A stretch of 64,000 nucleotides of DNA from Macrotis lagotis (GCF_037893015.1 NC_133658.1:18286268-18350267); one strand, 5' to 3'; positions 10,048 to 21,420 are shown, counted from the first letter of the stretch. Made by a program: numbers and translations. The notes: a model not told the origin generated them from the sequence alone.

Positions 10048-10185
10048 CATATGCATGCATGCATGCATTTACATATAGCTATTCATATGCATGCAATCAA
10101 ATACATATATGCAAGTAAGGATATGTGCAGGCACATGTGTGTCTATATATGCATATATTCATACACATACATACATAAACACCCT
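10048..10185. repeat. Low-complexity (CATG/CATA)n
   Basis: atgcatgcatgcatgc start, then loose acatac units to 10185. Confidence 0.85.
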
Positions 10186-10394
10186 TTAGTTTCTTCCTCT
10201 TCAGACTTCCTGAAGTGTAGCTTTGACGGGGGAAAACAGAACCAATTCTTCCTCTCAAAGTGGCTCTTCTGGCTTTTTTTTTTAAATTAGGACCCTGGGG
10301 GGAAACTCCTATCTCTAGTCTGGTACTCATGACTGATTCCTCCAGTCTCCATTCCCATAATGGAGGGAGTAAGCATTCATTAAGCACCTGCTGA

Positions 10395-10592
10395 ATATCA
10401 AGAATTACTCGAAGTTATTTGATTCTCACAACAATCCTATGAGGAGCTCCTATTATTATTCCCATTTTATACTTGAGGAAGCTAAAGGAAACAGAGATTA
10501 AGTGACTTGCCCAGGCTCCCATGGCTAATATGACCTGAGTATCTGAACTCAGGCCTTCTTGACTCCAGATCCAGTGACTAGACAGTCTCTAT
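10395..10592 (-). mobile_element. SINE-D / MIR-like
   Basis: Antisense parts in order: gattctcacaacaatcctat, attattcccattttatactt, gacttgcccaggctcc, ctgaactcaggccttcttga. Confidence 0.75.
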
Positions 10593-10721
10593 AGGCTCAT
10601 GGACAAATATTGCCATGATGACTTACATTAGCATGGCTCCAGATTGCTGGATCAATTCCCATCTCCCCAACAGTATAATTGGTCAGTCAGTCAAGAAACA
10701 TTTATTAAATGTCAACCCTTG

Positions 10722-10864
10722 GGGGTGGCTAGGTGGCGCAGTGAATAGAGCACTGGCCTTGGAGTCAGGAGTACCTGGATTCAAATTCGACTTCAGACAA
10801 TAATCATCTAGCCATGTGGCCTTGGGCAAACCACTTAACCCCATTGCCTTGAAAAATATATAAA
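10722..10864 (+). mobile_element. SINE-A with perfect 15-bp TSD
   Basis: Full-length head (gtggctaggtggcgcagtg) to A-rich tail. Flanked by aaatgtcaacccttg at 10707-10721 and again at 10865-10879. It splits the LINE-X 3' end, so it is younger than that LINE. Confidence 0.95.
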
Positions 10865-12485
10865 AAATGTCAACCCTTGTGACAAGAATGAGAGATAAAA
10901 CAAAGGCAACTGAGAGTTTCTGCTTCTAAGGAATTCGTGGTCTGATGGGGAAATTGTCATGAAAACACTATATGTAAACAAGATATTGTACCCTAAGTAG
11001 GAGGAATGATCATCAGGAAGGGCCCTGCAAAAGTCTTCTGGCAAAAGATGGGTTTTTAATTGAGACTTGAAGGAGCCAGAGGTGAGGAGGAAGATCATTC
11101 TAGGTATGAGAGTCAACCAGGGAAAATGTGTCTAGAATTCAGAAGATGGCATGCCATGTCTTTTGAAGAGCCAGAAGGCTATGCTGGGTGATCAGAGAGG
11201 ATGTGGAGTGTAGTTAAGTGTAACAAGACTAGAAAACCAGAAAGGGCCCCAGTGGTGAAAGACTTAAAGAGCCATGAAGCAGATTTTCTAGTTGATACTG
11301 AATAGAAGCACTGCATTTCCCAGAATAGATGTTGATGTGGTGAACCTTCAACTTTTAGAATGTCATTTTGGTCAATGAATTGAAGATGAATTGGTCTGGG
11401 AACATTCATGAGGAAAGGAATAATTTAATAGTCTAGGCAGGAGGTAATGAGAGTCTGAAACCGTATGATGGTTCTTAGTCATGGAAAGAGGGGAAAAATA
11501 GATGAGAAATGTGAAAATAGAAAGAAGCATACTTGTGGACAGATTGGATATGTGGGGCGAGTGTGTAAGAAGCCAAGGATGACACTGACACTGAGAATTC
11601 AGGACATAGAGAAGATGGGGATTCCTTAAAAGTCATCAGAAAGTATAGAAGGGGTTGGGTTTTTTTTGAGGGAAGAGGGGATATAAATTCTATTTGACAC
11701 ATGTTAAGTTTGAGATATCAATGAAACATCCAAGTCAGGATATCCAAAAGACAATTGGTGATGTGAGAACAGGAGAAAGATAGAGCTACATTTATAAATC
11801 TAGGAGTCAGCTCTAGAGAGATGATAACTGAATCATGAAGTATTTTCAATCACTAAGAGAGATAGTATAAAGTGAGAAAAGAATAAGCCATAGCCATTAG
11901 GCATGATGGATGAAAACCAGCAAGGGAGACTGAGAAGGATCTGGACAGGAAGGAGAAGGAATGGAAGTAGAGTACTGTCATGAAAACCTAAAGAGAGAAG
12001 AAGACCCAAGAGAAGAAGGAGATCATCAGTGCAAAGGCTACAGAGATAACAACCAATGAGAACTGAGAAAAGGTCATTAGATGAATCAGTTATAAGATCA
12101 TTAATAACTTTGGAGACAACAGTTTCAGTTAAATGATGAAATTGGGAAGTAGACAGCAAATGATAGAGAAACAAGAGGAGAGGAAGTGAAGTATTGATTG
12201 TAGATTACTTCTCAAGGACTTTAGTCAGGAAAATGATTAGAGATGTAGGAGCAAAATCAATTGAGAAGTTTAAGGATAGGAGAGATATGAACATGTTTGC
12301 AGTCAGCAAGGCAAGATTTATTAGACAAGGAGAGATTGAAGATTAGAAAGAGAGTGGTAGAGGGAGAAACTTATTGGATATCATAGTATCAAATAAAAAA
12401 GGGGTGCATATAGAGAAGAAAACGGAGCTCTAAGTGAAAAGACTTTTTTAGTGATACATTATGCAAAGAGTATACTATATCAACT

Positions 12486-12735
12486 ATCAGCTAGGTAGAA
12501 GCAGTGGATAGAGTGCCAAGTTAGGAGTCAGGAAGACATCTTCCTAAATTCAAATCTGGCATAAAACACTTACCAGTTATGTGATCCTGGGCAAGTCTCT
12601 TAATCCTGTTTACCTCAGTTCTTCATCTAATAAATGAATTGGAGAAAAAAAATGGTAGACCATTTCAAAATCTTTGCCAAGAAAACTCCATAAGGGATCA
12701 CAGAGTTGAGCACAACTGAAAATAATTCAACAAGA
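12486..12735 (+). mobile_element. SINE-B inside LINE-X
   Basis: tcagctaggtagaagcagtg head, attcaaatctggcataaaac, tgatcctgggcaagtctctt, then tctttgccaagaaaactcca and gagcacaactgaaaataatt tail. Confidence 0.85.
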
Positions 12736-13844
12736 AAATTATGTAAAATCCTAAGTGGAGAGGATGAGTGTCAGAGCTGCCTGAAGCTTGAGAAGGGATA
12801 AAGGTTTTAGACAAGTTTCTGTGGTAAGGGATAAGAAGAAACCAAACATTAAGGGAAGTGTGAAAGAGTTCCCTTGCTGCAATAAGGGCCTAGTTGAGAT
12901 TATATAACATAAATTTGTCATAGGCCCAGTTAGCATGGTTTCTTTACTTTTTGAGGTTCCATTCAATAGTAGAGTAGAAACAAAGGGAGCTGATGGCAGA
13001 ATAATCAAGGTTGGAGTTTGGCAAGTCATGCTTGGTCATAGGTCAAAAGCAAGATATATCAAGTTGAACTGTTTCATCAAGGACATAGAATATTATACAC
13101 ACATACACATCTACAAATGTACATGCATTTACATTATGCATGTATATGTTTATATATAGTAAAGATTGGGAAATGAAAAGTGCAGAGCTGATGGCATGGG
13201 ACAGAATGGCAGGGATTAGTGGGAATAATGGGGAGGGGGGTAATATGTCTACAGAATATGTCTTAAGCAAAAGGAAATGCAAAATGATAAAAGATTATGA
13301 TCATATTAGAGAATTTTAGAGTTCATGAACATGGTAATATGTCTTTAAAATGACAGTAAGATCAAGAAGATGATGATCCCTTTGTGTCAGAGTGGAGGAG
13401 TAAGATATAAGAATTGCATAAATTGAGGAACTGGGTAAGTATTTGAGGGAGTAACTGTAAGTGCGGTGTAGTCTCCTAATATGAGAGTAGGAGTTGAATA
13501 GAAAAAGTCTGTGTGCCAGTCACTGAACTCAAGAGGAAGCAAAAAAGTCCAAGGGGAAGGAGATTTGAAAGAAATTGGATTGGCTGATTCATTTAAATAG
13601 TGTAAATCTTCAAAGGAGAAGTTGCTAAATAATACTTATAGTGGAGTAGGGGGAGAATCTGCAAGTAGCCATGTGGGACAAGAATTATTTGGACTCCCCA
13701 ACATGACTGGACTCCCCAGTCAAAACTGGGGGAGAGCATTGTGAATGAAAACCCTGGAAAGGGTGGCCAGAAATACAATTACAGTAGAATTAAGGAAAAC
13801 ACCAGAGACTATACCAGTTCTTTCTATATTTTAACCAAGCAGCA

Positions 13845-13954
13845 ATTATTTCTGCCCTTTGTCATCTTTGCCAATTTGGGGGGTATGAGGTAAACCCTAA
13901 GGATTATCTTGCTTCTGAACATTTTCACATAGTAGCTAATATTTTGCATTTATT
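13845..13954 (-). mobile_element. L1 ORF2 end fragment
   Basis: ctttgccaatttggggggta, tgaggtaaaccctaagg: the antisense of the same L1 section seen at 49336-49430. Confidence 0.55.
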
Positions 13955-14165
13955 TCTATTTCTTTTAAAAATATTTCTTTTATTTTTAATTTACAATTTC
14001 CCAAACATGATAGTATAAGAAAGTTGATTGTAAATCTATTATGTACAAATTGCTATTTCTTTATCTAATAAATAGAATATGATAAATGTAATGAAGTTAT
14101 ATAACTTCCTTTCTTTGTAGAAATTTTTCTTAATAATGCTGTATTACTTTTCTATTGTGAAATTC
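13955..14165 (-). repeat. Repeat Z
   Basis: In antisense it shares with 63668-63800 the steps tttatttttaatttacaatt, gatagtataagaa, gattgtaaatctattatgta, aagttat. This is a dispersed element end that I cannot name; an L1 3' end variant is possible. Confidence 0.5.
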
Positions 14166-14202
14166 ATTTTTGGTCTTACATATTTATGTTAGTTCTAAAT
14201 AT

Positions 14203-14510
14203 AGGGCAGCTAGATGGTGCAATGGACAGAACACTAGCCTTGGAGTCAGGAGGATGGGAGTTCAAATCCAGCCTCAGACACTTACTGTGTGCCCTTGGGC
14301 AAGACACTTCACCTTGATCGCCTTGCATCCAGGACCATCTCCAGTCATCCTGATTCATATCTGGTTACTGGAACCCAGATGTCTCTGGAGGAGAAAGTGA
14401 GACTGGTGACTTAGCACAGTCCCCCCCTCACTCAAATCCAAGTCATGTGATTGTCAAGGCATTCACCTCCCTGGTGCCATGACCTTCTTTGAGGATGAAG
14501 AACAAATACT
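14203..14510 (+). mobile_element. SINE-C, full length
   Basis: agggcagctagatggtgcaa head, gagttcaaatccagcctcag, then ccaggaccatctccagtcat, gagaaagtgagactggtgac and the RTE-like end accttctttgaggatgaaga. The short frames 14170-14400 and 14176-14358 are SINE-derived. Confidence 0.92.
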
Positions 14511-14579
14511 TATTAAACCTACATATCTTTAATACTACATTTTTACTAGAAATATTTTTATGCAAAGATTGTTTTTTTA

Positions 14580-14760
14580 AACAATGAACAGTTTCCCTTC
14601 ATACCCTTCCTTCACTGATATTAATACAAAAGTATTTCAATTTAATGTCACTGAAATTAGGTTTTATCTTTTGTGATCTCCTTTATTCTTTGTTTGCTTA
14701 AAAAGTCTTCTTTGGCTATCATTGTGCAAGGCATCTGATCTTATCATCTTTTAATTTTTC
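14580..14760 (-). mobile_element. Probable L1 fragment
   Basis: tttcaatttaatgtcactga and aaaagtcttctttggc resemble the antisense L1 section at 50260-50345. Low similarity. Confidence 0.35.
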
Positions 14761-14784
14761 ATGGCATGCATATTTATAGAGGAA

Positions 14785-14965
14785 AAGACCAGGGTCCAAG
14801 TCCTATTTCAGACACAGACTGACTGTGTAACTTAAGTCAAGTAACTTATTCTCTTGGGGTTCAAGACAATCTTCTAAGTTTCAGAAAAGGTGCAAGTCTA
14901 CCTTGGGAGAGGTAACTTCCTCAACTGAGAATTTCCTATGCCAGTGAAATCATAGATCACTATAA
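14785..14965 (+). mobile_element. SINE-E
   Basis: gactgactgtgtaacttaag, aacttattctcttggggttc, then the distinctive tail ctaccttgggagaggtaact and gaatttcctatgccagtgaa; compare 22982-23205. Confidence 0.7.
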
Positions 14966-15489
14966 TGATTTACATTTAGGTCACATTCATTTTGACTTAA
15001 TTCTGTAACATGAAGGTGCAGGATAGGGGTGAGCACTTTATATGATACAGCAAATGAGAAACTTCAAAGGGGACCAAGACTAAGAGATGCCATCAATCAA
15101 CCATGTTCTGGATCAATAGAATGGCCTGATCATGTAGCATGGGTGAGAGATTATAGGTAACAGGCTGTGAGTGTCTACTGATATCTTCGACATGTCAGTT
15201 GAAGGCAAACAGGGACACTGGCAAGTTTGGTAGCCCCTCTGGGCTTGCTCAGCCTATGGAAAGATATGAAGAAGAGTCATACAGGATGGGTAGAAATCTG
15301 TAGCATTGGAAGAAATAGCCAAATTAATGAATTCTTATATCTATTGTATTCTTTGAGGGGAAAGCAGATCATTATATTGGTCCAAACCCTATTTTTTTCA
15401 TATTATTTTCAAGTTTTCTTAATGGTTTCAGCCATATATTTCATGCCTTTAGCAAATTCCGGGTTAATGTGTTTAAGAAATGATCTTTT
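14966..15489. other. Unassigned; weak RTE-like hint
   Basis: 15030-15290 faintly resembles the C-terminal part of an RTE-type LINE (gaatggcctgatcatgtagc, then a degraded region), but frames are broken and I would not call it. The 102-codon frame at 15227-15535 runs into L1 3' sequence. Confidence 0.25.
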
Positions 15490-15710
15490 TATATTTTTAA
15501 TTTTTATTTATTTAGAAACATTTTATTTATTTTGAGTTTTACAATTTTTTTTCCCTAATCTTGCTTCCTTCCCCCCCCACAGAAGGCAAGAGTCTTTACA
15601 TTGTTTCCATGGTATATGTTAATCTAAGTTGAATGTGATGAGAGAGAAATCATATCCTTAAGGAAGAAATATAATATAGATCTTTTGATATTTTATACTA
15701 TATTTTTGAT
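15490..15710 (-). mobile_element. L1 3' end
   Basis: Antisense of the L1 3' UTR seen in sense at 58300-58490: attttatttattttgagttt, C8 run, agaaggcaagagtctttaca, atgtgatgagagagaaatca, atccttaaggaagaaat. Confidence 0.85.
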
Positions 15711-16084
15711 ATGCTTTTAAATGAATTTCTGCCTGTGTAGTAAATATTAATTCCTGTGTGTATCTTTTATCTCATTCTATAAATGCAGGTCATACACATT
15801 AAATGGAAGAAAACCCACTCAAAAGTTATATCCTCCCCCCCGCCCTGGCCAGGTGCTGGAATGTCACCTGCACCTCTATTTGGAACATTTCAGTATTATT
15901 CAGATATTCATGGTGATATTTTCTGTCTAGAAGGTCCTCAGTATTAAAGGACTCACATGGACTCAACTTTACGAATGAGCCTATTTTGGAGGGTTAATAT
16001 AATCAACGAACAAAACTGCTTCTAAGGAATGAGTATTCATACTAAGGAATGAGTATTCATACTTGGACCAAGCTGAGGTAGGGA
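15711..16084. other. Unassigned sequence
   Basis: No feature recognised. Contains a tandem of 'taaggaatgagtattcatac' twice at 16023-16062 (20-bp direct duplication). Confidence 0.5.
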
Positions 16085-16470
16085 AAGAAGAATGGCATCT
16101 GAATTGGGTTCAAACAGAGCCTCTGACTCTTATTAACTGTGGGGTCCTGTGTACTTACTTTGCTCCTTTAAACATTAGTTTATCTATTAAATGGAGATAA
16201 TAATTGTGTTGTTATTCAGTCATTTTTCAGTTGTGTCTGACGCTTCATGACCCCATCGGTCTGGAGTAATTTGTCCATCTCCTACTCCAACTCCTTTTAC
16301 AGATGCAAAAACTAAGGCAAACAGGGTTGTGACTTGCCCAGGGTTGGATTTGAACCTTTCTGATTCTAGACCTAACACTCTTAATGACTGGCCTACCTAT
16401 TTACCTTCCCACTTCCTAAGTTTGTTTTGAGGCTCAAATGAGATTTCATATCCACATTTGTTGAAGTAGA
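16085..16470 (+). mobile_element. SINE-D split by a SINE-B
   Basis: 16085-16202 carries the head and CORE (ttgggttcaaacagagcctc, aaacattagtttatctatta). The tail gttttgaggctcaaatgaga resumes at 16422. The minus-strand SINE-B at 16203-16402 lies between. Confidence 0.7.
16203..16402 (-). mobile_element. SINE-B nested in SINE-D
   Basis: Plus-strand ttgttattcagtcatttttc, gtgtctgacgcttcatgacc, aactaaggcaaacagggttg, tggatttgaacctttctgat. Younger than the SINE-D it splits. Confidence 0.85.
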
Positions 16471-16483
16471 AATATCTTCCTAG

Positions 16484-16616
16484 CTTTTTTTTTTTTTTTG
16501 GTTTTTGCAAGGCAATGGGATTAAGTGACTTGCCCAAGGTCACACAGATAGGTAATGTCTGAATCCAAATTTGAATTCAGGTCCTCCTGACTTCAGGGCT
16601 GGTGTTCTATCCAGCT
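16484..16616 (-). mobile_element. SINE-A, 5' truncated
   Basis: T14 run, gtttttgcaaggcaatggga, gacttgcccaaggtcacaca, ttgaattcaggtcctcctga; stops at gttctatccag before the head. Confidence 0.88.
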
Positions 16617-16735
16617 TTTTAATATTAATTCTTAATTAAATGAATTAATAAATTAAATCAATAAATACATTAACATAAATATTAAATAAAATACTAATTA
16701 TAATTATTACTATTAAGAAAATATTATTTGAGCTT
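16617..16735. repeat. AT-rich low complexity
   Basis: Nearly pure A/T, loose attaat/taaata units. Confidence 0.85.
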
Positions 16736-17510
16736 TTCTGATATTTTCTGAGGGTTTCTGACCCCCTTTTCCATGTAAACTTCTGATTCAGATTGTTCAG
16801 CATAAGCCCCCCTCAGAGGTAAATTCTCCGTAATTGTTCAATGTAACTCCTTTATTAATGGTACATTCACCAAGATAAGAGCAACCTCAGACCATCCCTC
16901 TACCCCTCCAATTTCCTGGCTCTCTATCTTCCAAAGAGTGGACCTGACCCCAGTCATGTAGAGGGGGGAGGTCACCCTTTAACCCTTTTTAGTTTGACTC
17001 CCCCCCCAACAGGAAGTGAACAAGTTTATAAAGGTTTGGCTCACCTTCCCCTCCAGGCAGGACTTGCTGGGTCAAGCCCAGATATTTCTTCAGACTACTT
17101 CCCTTTTTTTCCTCCCTTTCCTTCAGGCATTCTTTCCATCTCCTTTCTCTTCAGCCTTTCCTCTCTCCAGGTAAAGTTTAACCTATGGACTGTTTATGCT
17201 TTGCAGGTCTGTGATGAATTTTTTAAGTTTGTGGATGAAAAAATCTGAGCATTTCCACCTCTGGGAACAGTGGTATGCTCTTCTCTTTCAAGAACCCTGA
17301 TCTTTGGGGTGATGCCCCCCAATTCTCCATTACCACATTTACACACACACACACACACACACACAGAACTTTGCAAAGTTCAGATATCAATGTGTGGATA
17401 AAGGAAATCATCCTTGTTAAGATCAACTCTTATGAGCTCTCTCAGGGGAATAATTAATTTTCTCAACATTTTTGCATTAAACAACCTAAAGAAAATTCCT
17501 TGAATATCCA
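16736..17510 (+). mobile_element. Possible LTR or retroelement promoter block
   Basis: A C-rich block with a good TATA (gtttataaagg, about 17024) preceded by gaccccagtcatgtag and CCAAT-like words, a splice-donor-like ctctccaggtaaagt (about 17163-17177), an acacac run at 17341-17364 and ttgcattaaacaacc (ATTAAA) near 17471. The order U3-TATA-R-polyA fits a solitary LTR. Ends were not fixed and no retroviral frame is present; a chance promoter-like sequence is the alternative. Confidence 0.4.
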
Positions 17511-18111
17511 AGGGAGGAGATGAAGATGACCAACACTATCAGACGCTAGAGAGAGAGGATGAGAATAATGAGGACTGTAGAAAGATCGGTAAAGTCAAAT
17601 GTCTGACTCATCTTCAAAGAGAGAGTTTTAAGCATTTTTGAAACATATTTGAAAGAATCATCTTTGATATTTCTATCAAATGAGCAATAGAAGACAAAAG
17701 CTCTTTTTCACCCATAGGCCTGGGGAGGCAGCTCACTGGATTACCATATACCAGTTGATAATTGGTTTTATGATGGATGGTCTTGTCTTTGAGTGACCTC
17801 AGAGTGATGGTACATTCTGTTTTATTTCTATCTGACTGTCTTCATCTATTCATCTTTCTTTGTCTTATGGTTGGGGAAGAGAAAATTAGACTGAAGTCAC
17901 TAAAAAAGAATGTTGGTAGAAAACATGGCCCCATCAAAAACCAAACAATCAACCAACTTGTCATATTATCAGGAGACTTCCTAATTGCCTCCAAGTAAGT
18001 CAGAAATTTCAGAACTGACCAATGAACTTAGGCTAGAGTTTCTAGAATAATAGCAATAAAAGTTTTTAAAAATTAACTGGCATTTTAGAAGAGATTCAAA
18101 GCTTCTAAGTT
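17511..18111. other. Unassigned sequence
   Basis: No repeat or gene recognised; small open frames have no known domain. Confidence 0.4.
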
Positions 18112-18300
18112 GCCTTATTTCATTCAATTCTCATTGGATTTTGAAATTAGAGAGAGTTCAGAATTTAGTCATTACTGTTATCTTATTTTACAATGATGGA
18201 AACCAAGACACCTCCCCCCACCCAGTTAAATGATTTGTCTAAGGTCATTCAGGAAACAGATTTTAGACCCAGCTCTTCTGGCTCCAAGCCCAGATCTTTT
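18112..18300 (-). mobile_element. MIR / SINE-D relic
   Basis: Antisense CORE words: ttcattcaattctcattgga, atcttattttacaatgatgg, tgatttgtctaaggtcattc. Confidence 0.6.
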
Positions 18301-18881
18301 TGGTCTTCATCAAGAGAAAAAATCCATATAATCTAGTGTTCTGGAATGAAGGGTGTCATTCACTTCTGAGGATCTGAGATCATTTTGCACAGTCATTCGG
18401 GCTAGAAGGGGAGGCCATATTGGGTCTATTGAAATGTCGACAGAATCAGTAGTGGAGGAAATGCAAGTGCTGCCTAGTCTAGAATGGGGGTTTCTATCCC
18501 AATCGTTTTTTACTCTGTCAATGAACTCTTTCAGTATGAGCTCCCGGGGCCTTCCCACAAGCTACACCTGAACACATACCCAGGGGAAGAACCTGAAAAA
18601 CTCTACTGGACATAGAAAGTAATAGTTTCCTAGTATTGCCTTCCCTTCACCCAGGGATGTGTTTTTGAGGGTAAAAATGAGCAAAGTTGAGGTGGCTCAG
18701 ACCCACAGAATTCCTGGAGTTGGAGGAATACATTTTGGAAATACAGGATCTTCATAAGGGACAAAATGGGACTTGCAAAAACTTTTATAATGACTATATT
18801 ATATAGAATCTTATATAACTATAAAATCAAAGTCAAGCAAAGTCAATCCCTGCCCTTGGGGCAGACTAAGGTAAGAAATGA
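18301..18881. other. Unassigned, CpG-retaining block
   Basis: No repeat recognised. CpGs at aatgtcgacagaatc, ccaatcgtttt, gagctcccggggcc. Opposed short frames (18310-18558 minus, 18353-18571 plus) have no domain I know. Could be a young LTR piece or conserved sequence. Confidence 0.3.
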
Positions 18882-19185
18882 GATAGTGGTGATGATGATG
18901 ATTTTTTTGTCCTTAGTTTAGTTATCAGTGTTATCAGGGAAGTGGTGCCAAGACAAGCACATGAATTAGATTTGAGTGAGGGGGGCTGTACTAAGTCCCC
19001 AGCTTCACTTTCTCCTCTAGAACCATCTAGGTCCAGTGGCCTAGATGAATGAATCAGGACGACTGGAGATGGTCCTGGATGGGAGGCAGTCAGGGTTAAG
19101 TGACATGACCAAGTCACCCAGTGAGTAAGTGAGCAAGAAGCTGAATTTGAACTCAGGTCAGGGCCAGTGTTTCTTCCCCTCTCCT
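18882..19185 (-). mobile_element. SINE-C
   Basis: Starts on the plus strand with gtggtgatgatgatgat (the (atc)n tail in antisense), then aagacaagcacatgaattag, cactttctcctctagaacca, gactggagatggtcctggat, gaatttgaactcagg. The head is worn. Confidence 0.88.
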
Positions 19186-19374
19186 CCCCATAAGAGTGGT
19201 AGGACAGGGAGGAAGACCTTAAGGTCTAAAATTTCAGTTAGGGTGAGGGAGGCCATAGATGAGCAGATTGACATACCCCGTCCAAGAACAATGGCAGAGT
19301 TTTTAAAGGAGAGCTGGGTATGCCAACCAGAAGTGAAGGGTCCCAGAATAGAAATTCCATAGTTGAAAGAATTC

Positions 19375-20103
19375 AAGTCTCCCCAACTTCTTTTAAGACC
19401 TAACTAAAATTTCATCTTCTACAGGAATCCTTCTCTAATCTCTCTTAATTCCAGAGCTTTTCCTCTTTTAATTATTTCCTATTTATCCTCTATAGCTCTC
19501 CGCCTTTGTACTATAAACTCTTTGAGGGGAGGGACTGTCTTTTGCCCCCTAACACTTACTACGTTACTACATTTACACTACTACAGGGAGGGCAATTACA
19601 ATGGACTGGACACATTGTTAGAATGCCAGACATACACTTGCCAAAAAAACTATTTTATGGAGAACTCCCACAGGGCAAGTGATTACAAGGGCATCAAAAG
19701 ACGTGACACTGGACACCCTGAACGTCTCATTGAAGAACTTTGGTATTGATGGTACAATGGGAGACACTGGCACAGAACCACCCAGCATGGCATGCCCTCA
19801 TCGGTGGGGGGAGGCTGTGCTCTATGAAGAAATCAGAATTGAAGCAACTCAAAGGAAATGTGACATCTGTAAGCTTAGAGGACCCACCCCAGGTGTTCAC
19901 ATGGACTATTTGTGCCCAGATGGTAGAGCATTCCAACTCATATTGGTCTGATTAACCATAGTCGGACACACTGTCATTTGTCTGTAACATAGTGATGTCA
20001 CTTTGGTCTTCTTCAATAATGCAGGACAAGAACCAAACCCAACCCTAGCACTTAGCATATTGTCTGCCCTATAATTGGTGCTTAATAAATATTTATTGAA
20101 TTA
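19375..20103 (+). mobile_element. LINE-X 3' UTR split by an RTE insertion
   Basis: Left part 19375-19558: cttctacaggaatccttctc, aattatttcctatttatcct, ctctttgaggggagggactg. Right part 20043-20103: agcacttagcatattgtctg, ggtgcttaataaatatttat. Together they give a complete LINE-X/L2-type 3' end. Confidence 0.85.
19559..20042 (+). mobile_element. RTE-type LINE, 3' end fragment with 12-bp TSD
   Basis: 484 bp flanked by ccctaacactta (19547-19558) and ccctagcactta (20043-20054). Conceptual plus-strand pieces resemble the C-terminal end of RTE-clade polyproteins: ECQTYTCQKNYFMEN, VSLKNFGID, GEAVLYEEIRIEATQRK, and FTWTICAQM in another frame. Frameshifts and stops make it a dead copy. Its 3' end (tggtcttcttcaataatg..., 20004-20029) matches the SINE-C end in 24 of 26 bases. 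The RTE assignment is from memory of the family. Confidence 0.75.
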
Positions 20104-20149
20104 AGGGAAGCTGACTTTTGAGATAATGTACCAGAATCTGACTATGCTT

Positions 20150-20330
20150 TAAATAATGATGAATGCAAAGAAGCATGAGAAGATTTATACAGACTGATGC
20201 AGAGTAAAGTGAGGAGACTCCAGGAAACAATATACATTATGAGTCTAACTATGTAAAAGAAAAAAACAAGAAGAAAACAAAACTGAATGTTGTTATATTA
20301 TATGACCAAACTTGGTCCCTAAGAGTATCT
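20150..20330 (+). mobile_element. L1-related 3' fragment
   Basis: tgcaaagaagcatgagaaga, cagactgatgcagagtaaag, then an A-rich stretch and tgaccaaacttggtccctaa. The gatgcagagt...gtgag section parallels 58063-58085. Confidence 0.6.
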
Positions 20331-20934
20331 CTTTTTTGTAAGGCAAACTGGGATAGTAAGTGAGAGTTTTCTAAATCTCATTGGCTCCAGATCTTATCAG
20401 TTTTCACTTTTGGCTATCTTCTTGCCATTCACCCTGCTGCTCCTACACTGAACAAAGGGAATATCCTAAGATTGCTCCACGAGAGCCTAAAGACTCTCAG
20501 TTTTAGAGTTCCTGCCCAAGGACCACACTGTCCTAACTGGGGAGAGCCTACAACATCTGGACACTTTGCTCTTATTGTCTTCCTTGAAATTACACATACA
20601 AGCTCCTTCTTTTGACCCTGGGAAATATTGCATTAGGAATAATAATCAAATCACTATTCTCATTACTTCTGGGAAAGGCCTTTTTATTATGCTATTGAGA
20701 CATTTTGTATATCGTTCCTTCAAATTTGCTTCTTCTTGCCTTGTTTATTAAGTAGTCATCATACCAGAAAGTTCATTGGCTCTCTTAGGGGTTCTTAGCT
20801 GCTGAGGAAAGACTTGAGTCTCTTGGTGATGGAGAAAAGAAACAAGGAAATGCTAAAAATTTAACTGCTGCTGTCTGGGACTCCAGATAATAATCCAGGA
20901 CAGATGAATGGGCATCAGTGATAAAGACATAAGG
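20331..20934. other. Unassigned, repeat-poor
   Basis: No repeat recognised; 20620-20730 has A/T-rich words of conserved-element type (ggaataataatcaaatcact). No gene. Confidence 0.3.
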
Positions 20935-21100
20935 TTTCATATTTCTTAAAATTCTTCACATTCCATTATGTTCATATGCCATTTGTTCTGCCATTTCTCA
21001 ATCTGTAGGCACTTAATTTGTTTCCAGTTTTTGCTATTTACCATAAGTATCTCTGACTGTTTGGGTACAAATATGACTTTTCTTTCTATTATAAAGTTGA
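20935..21100 (-). mobile_element. L1 fragment
   Basis: atgccatttgttctgccatt, tctcaatctgtaggcact, tttgtttccagtttttgcta parallel 49090-49150 in the larger L1 copy. Confidence 0.65.
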
Positions 21101-21187
21101 CCTCTCTCATATGAAAAATTGCTCCATACTCATATAAAATTGATCTCTTTATTGTATAAAATTATCATCGGGGAAAAAAAGAATCTA

Positions 21188-21420
21188 AGGTTTTGTTTTT
21201 CAATTGTGTCCAACTCTTCTTGAGCCCATTTTTCTTGGAGGAGTTTGCCATTTCTTTCTCTAGTTCATTTTACAGATAAGGAAATTGAGGCAAATAGGGT
21301 TAAGTGACTTGCCCAGGATCACAAAGTTAGTAAATGTCTGAGGCCATATTTGGACTCAGGAAAATGAGCCTTCCTGACTCTGGGCCTGGAGCTCTATCTA
21401 CTGCTCCACCTAGCTGCCCA
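21188..21420 (-). mobile_element. SINE-B, near full length
   Basis: caattgtgtccaactcttct, gaggcaaatagggttaagtg, acttgcccaggatcacaaag, ctactgctccacctagctgc. Confidence 0.9.

Larger units (their letters stand above)
10680..13800 (-). mobile_element. LINE-X, long relic with endonuclease and RT regions
   Basis: The best copy of a CR1/L2/L3-superfamily LINE, read on the minus strand. Its 3' end is at 10680-10721 (plus-strand gtcaagaaacatttattaaa), split by a SINE-A. Conceptual minus-strand pieces show RT: HHLTETVVSKVINDL and a following LGFHDSTL (within 11833-12174), a degraded palm region near 11800-11830, SHITNCLLDI near 11750, LAPHIQSVHKYASFYF (about 11500-11590) and a C-terminal part (11179-11409) resembling the L2-type domain after the palm. 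Further upstream, 13400-13800 resembles the endonuclease region, the least certain part. The frame is broken many times, so no protein can be made. Interrupted by SINEs at 10722-10864 and 12486-12735. Confidence 0.85.

Noticed and set aside
16994..17248. Promoter plus first exon of a host gene (TATA and splice-donor-like site)
   Set aside because: No downstream exon recognised, and the layout fits a solitary LTR at least as well; kept only as an LTR candidate.
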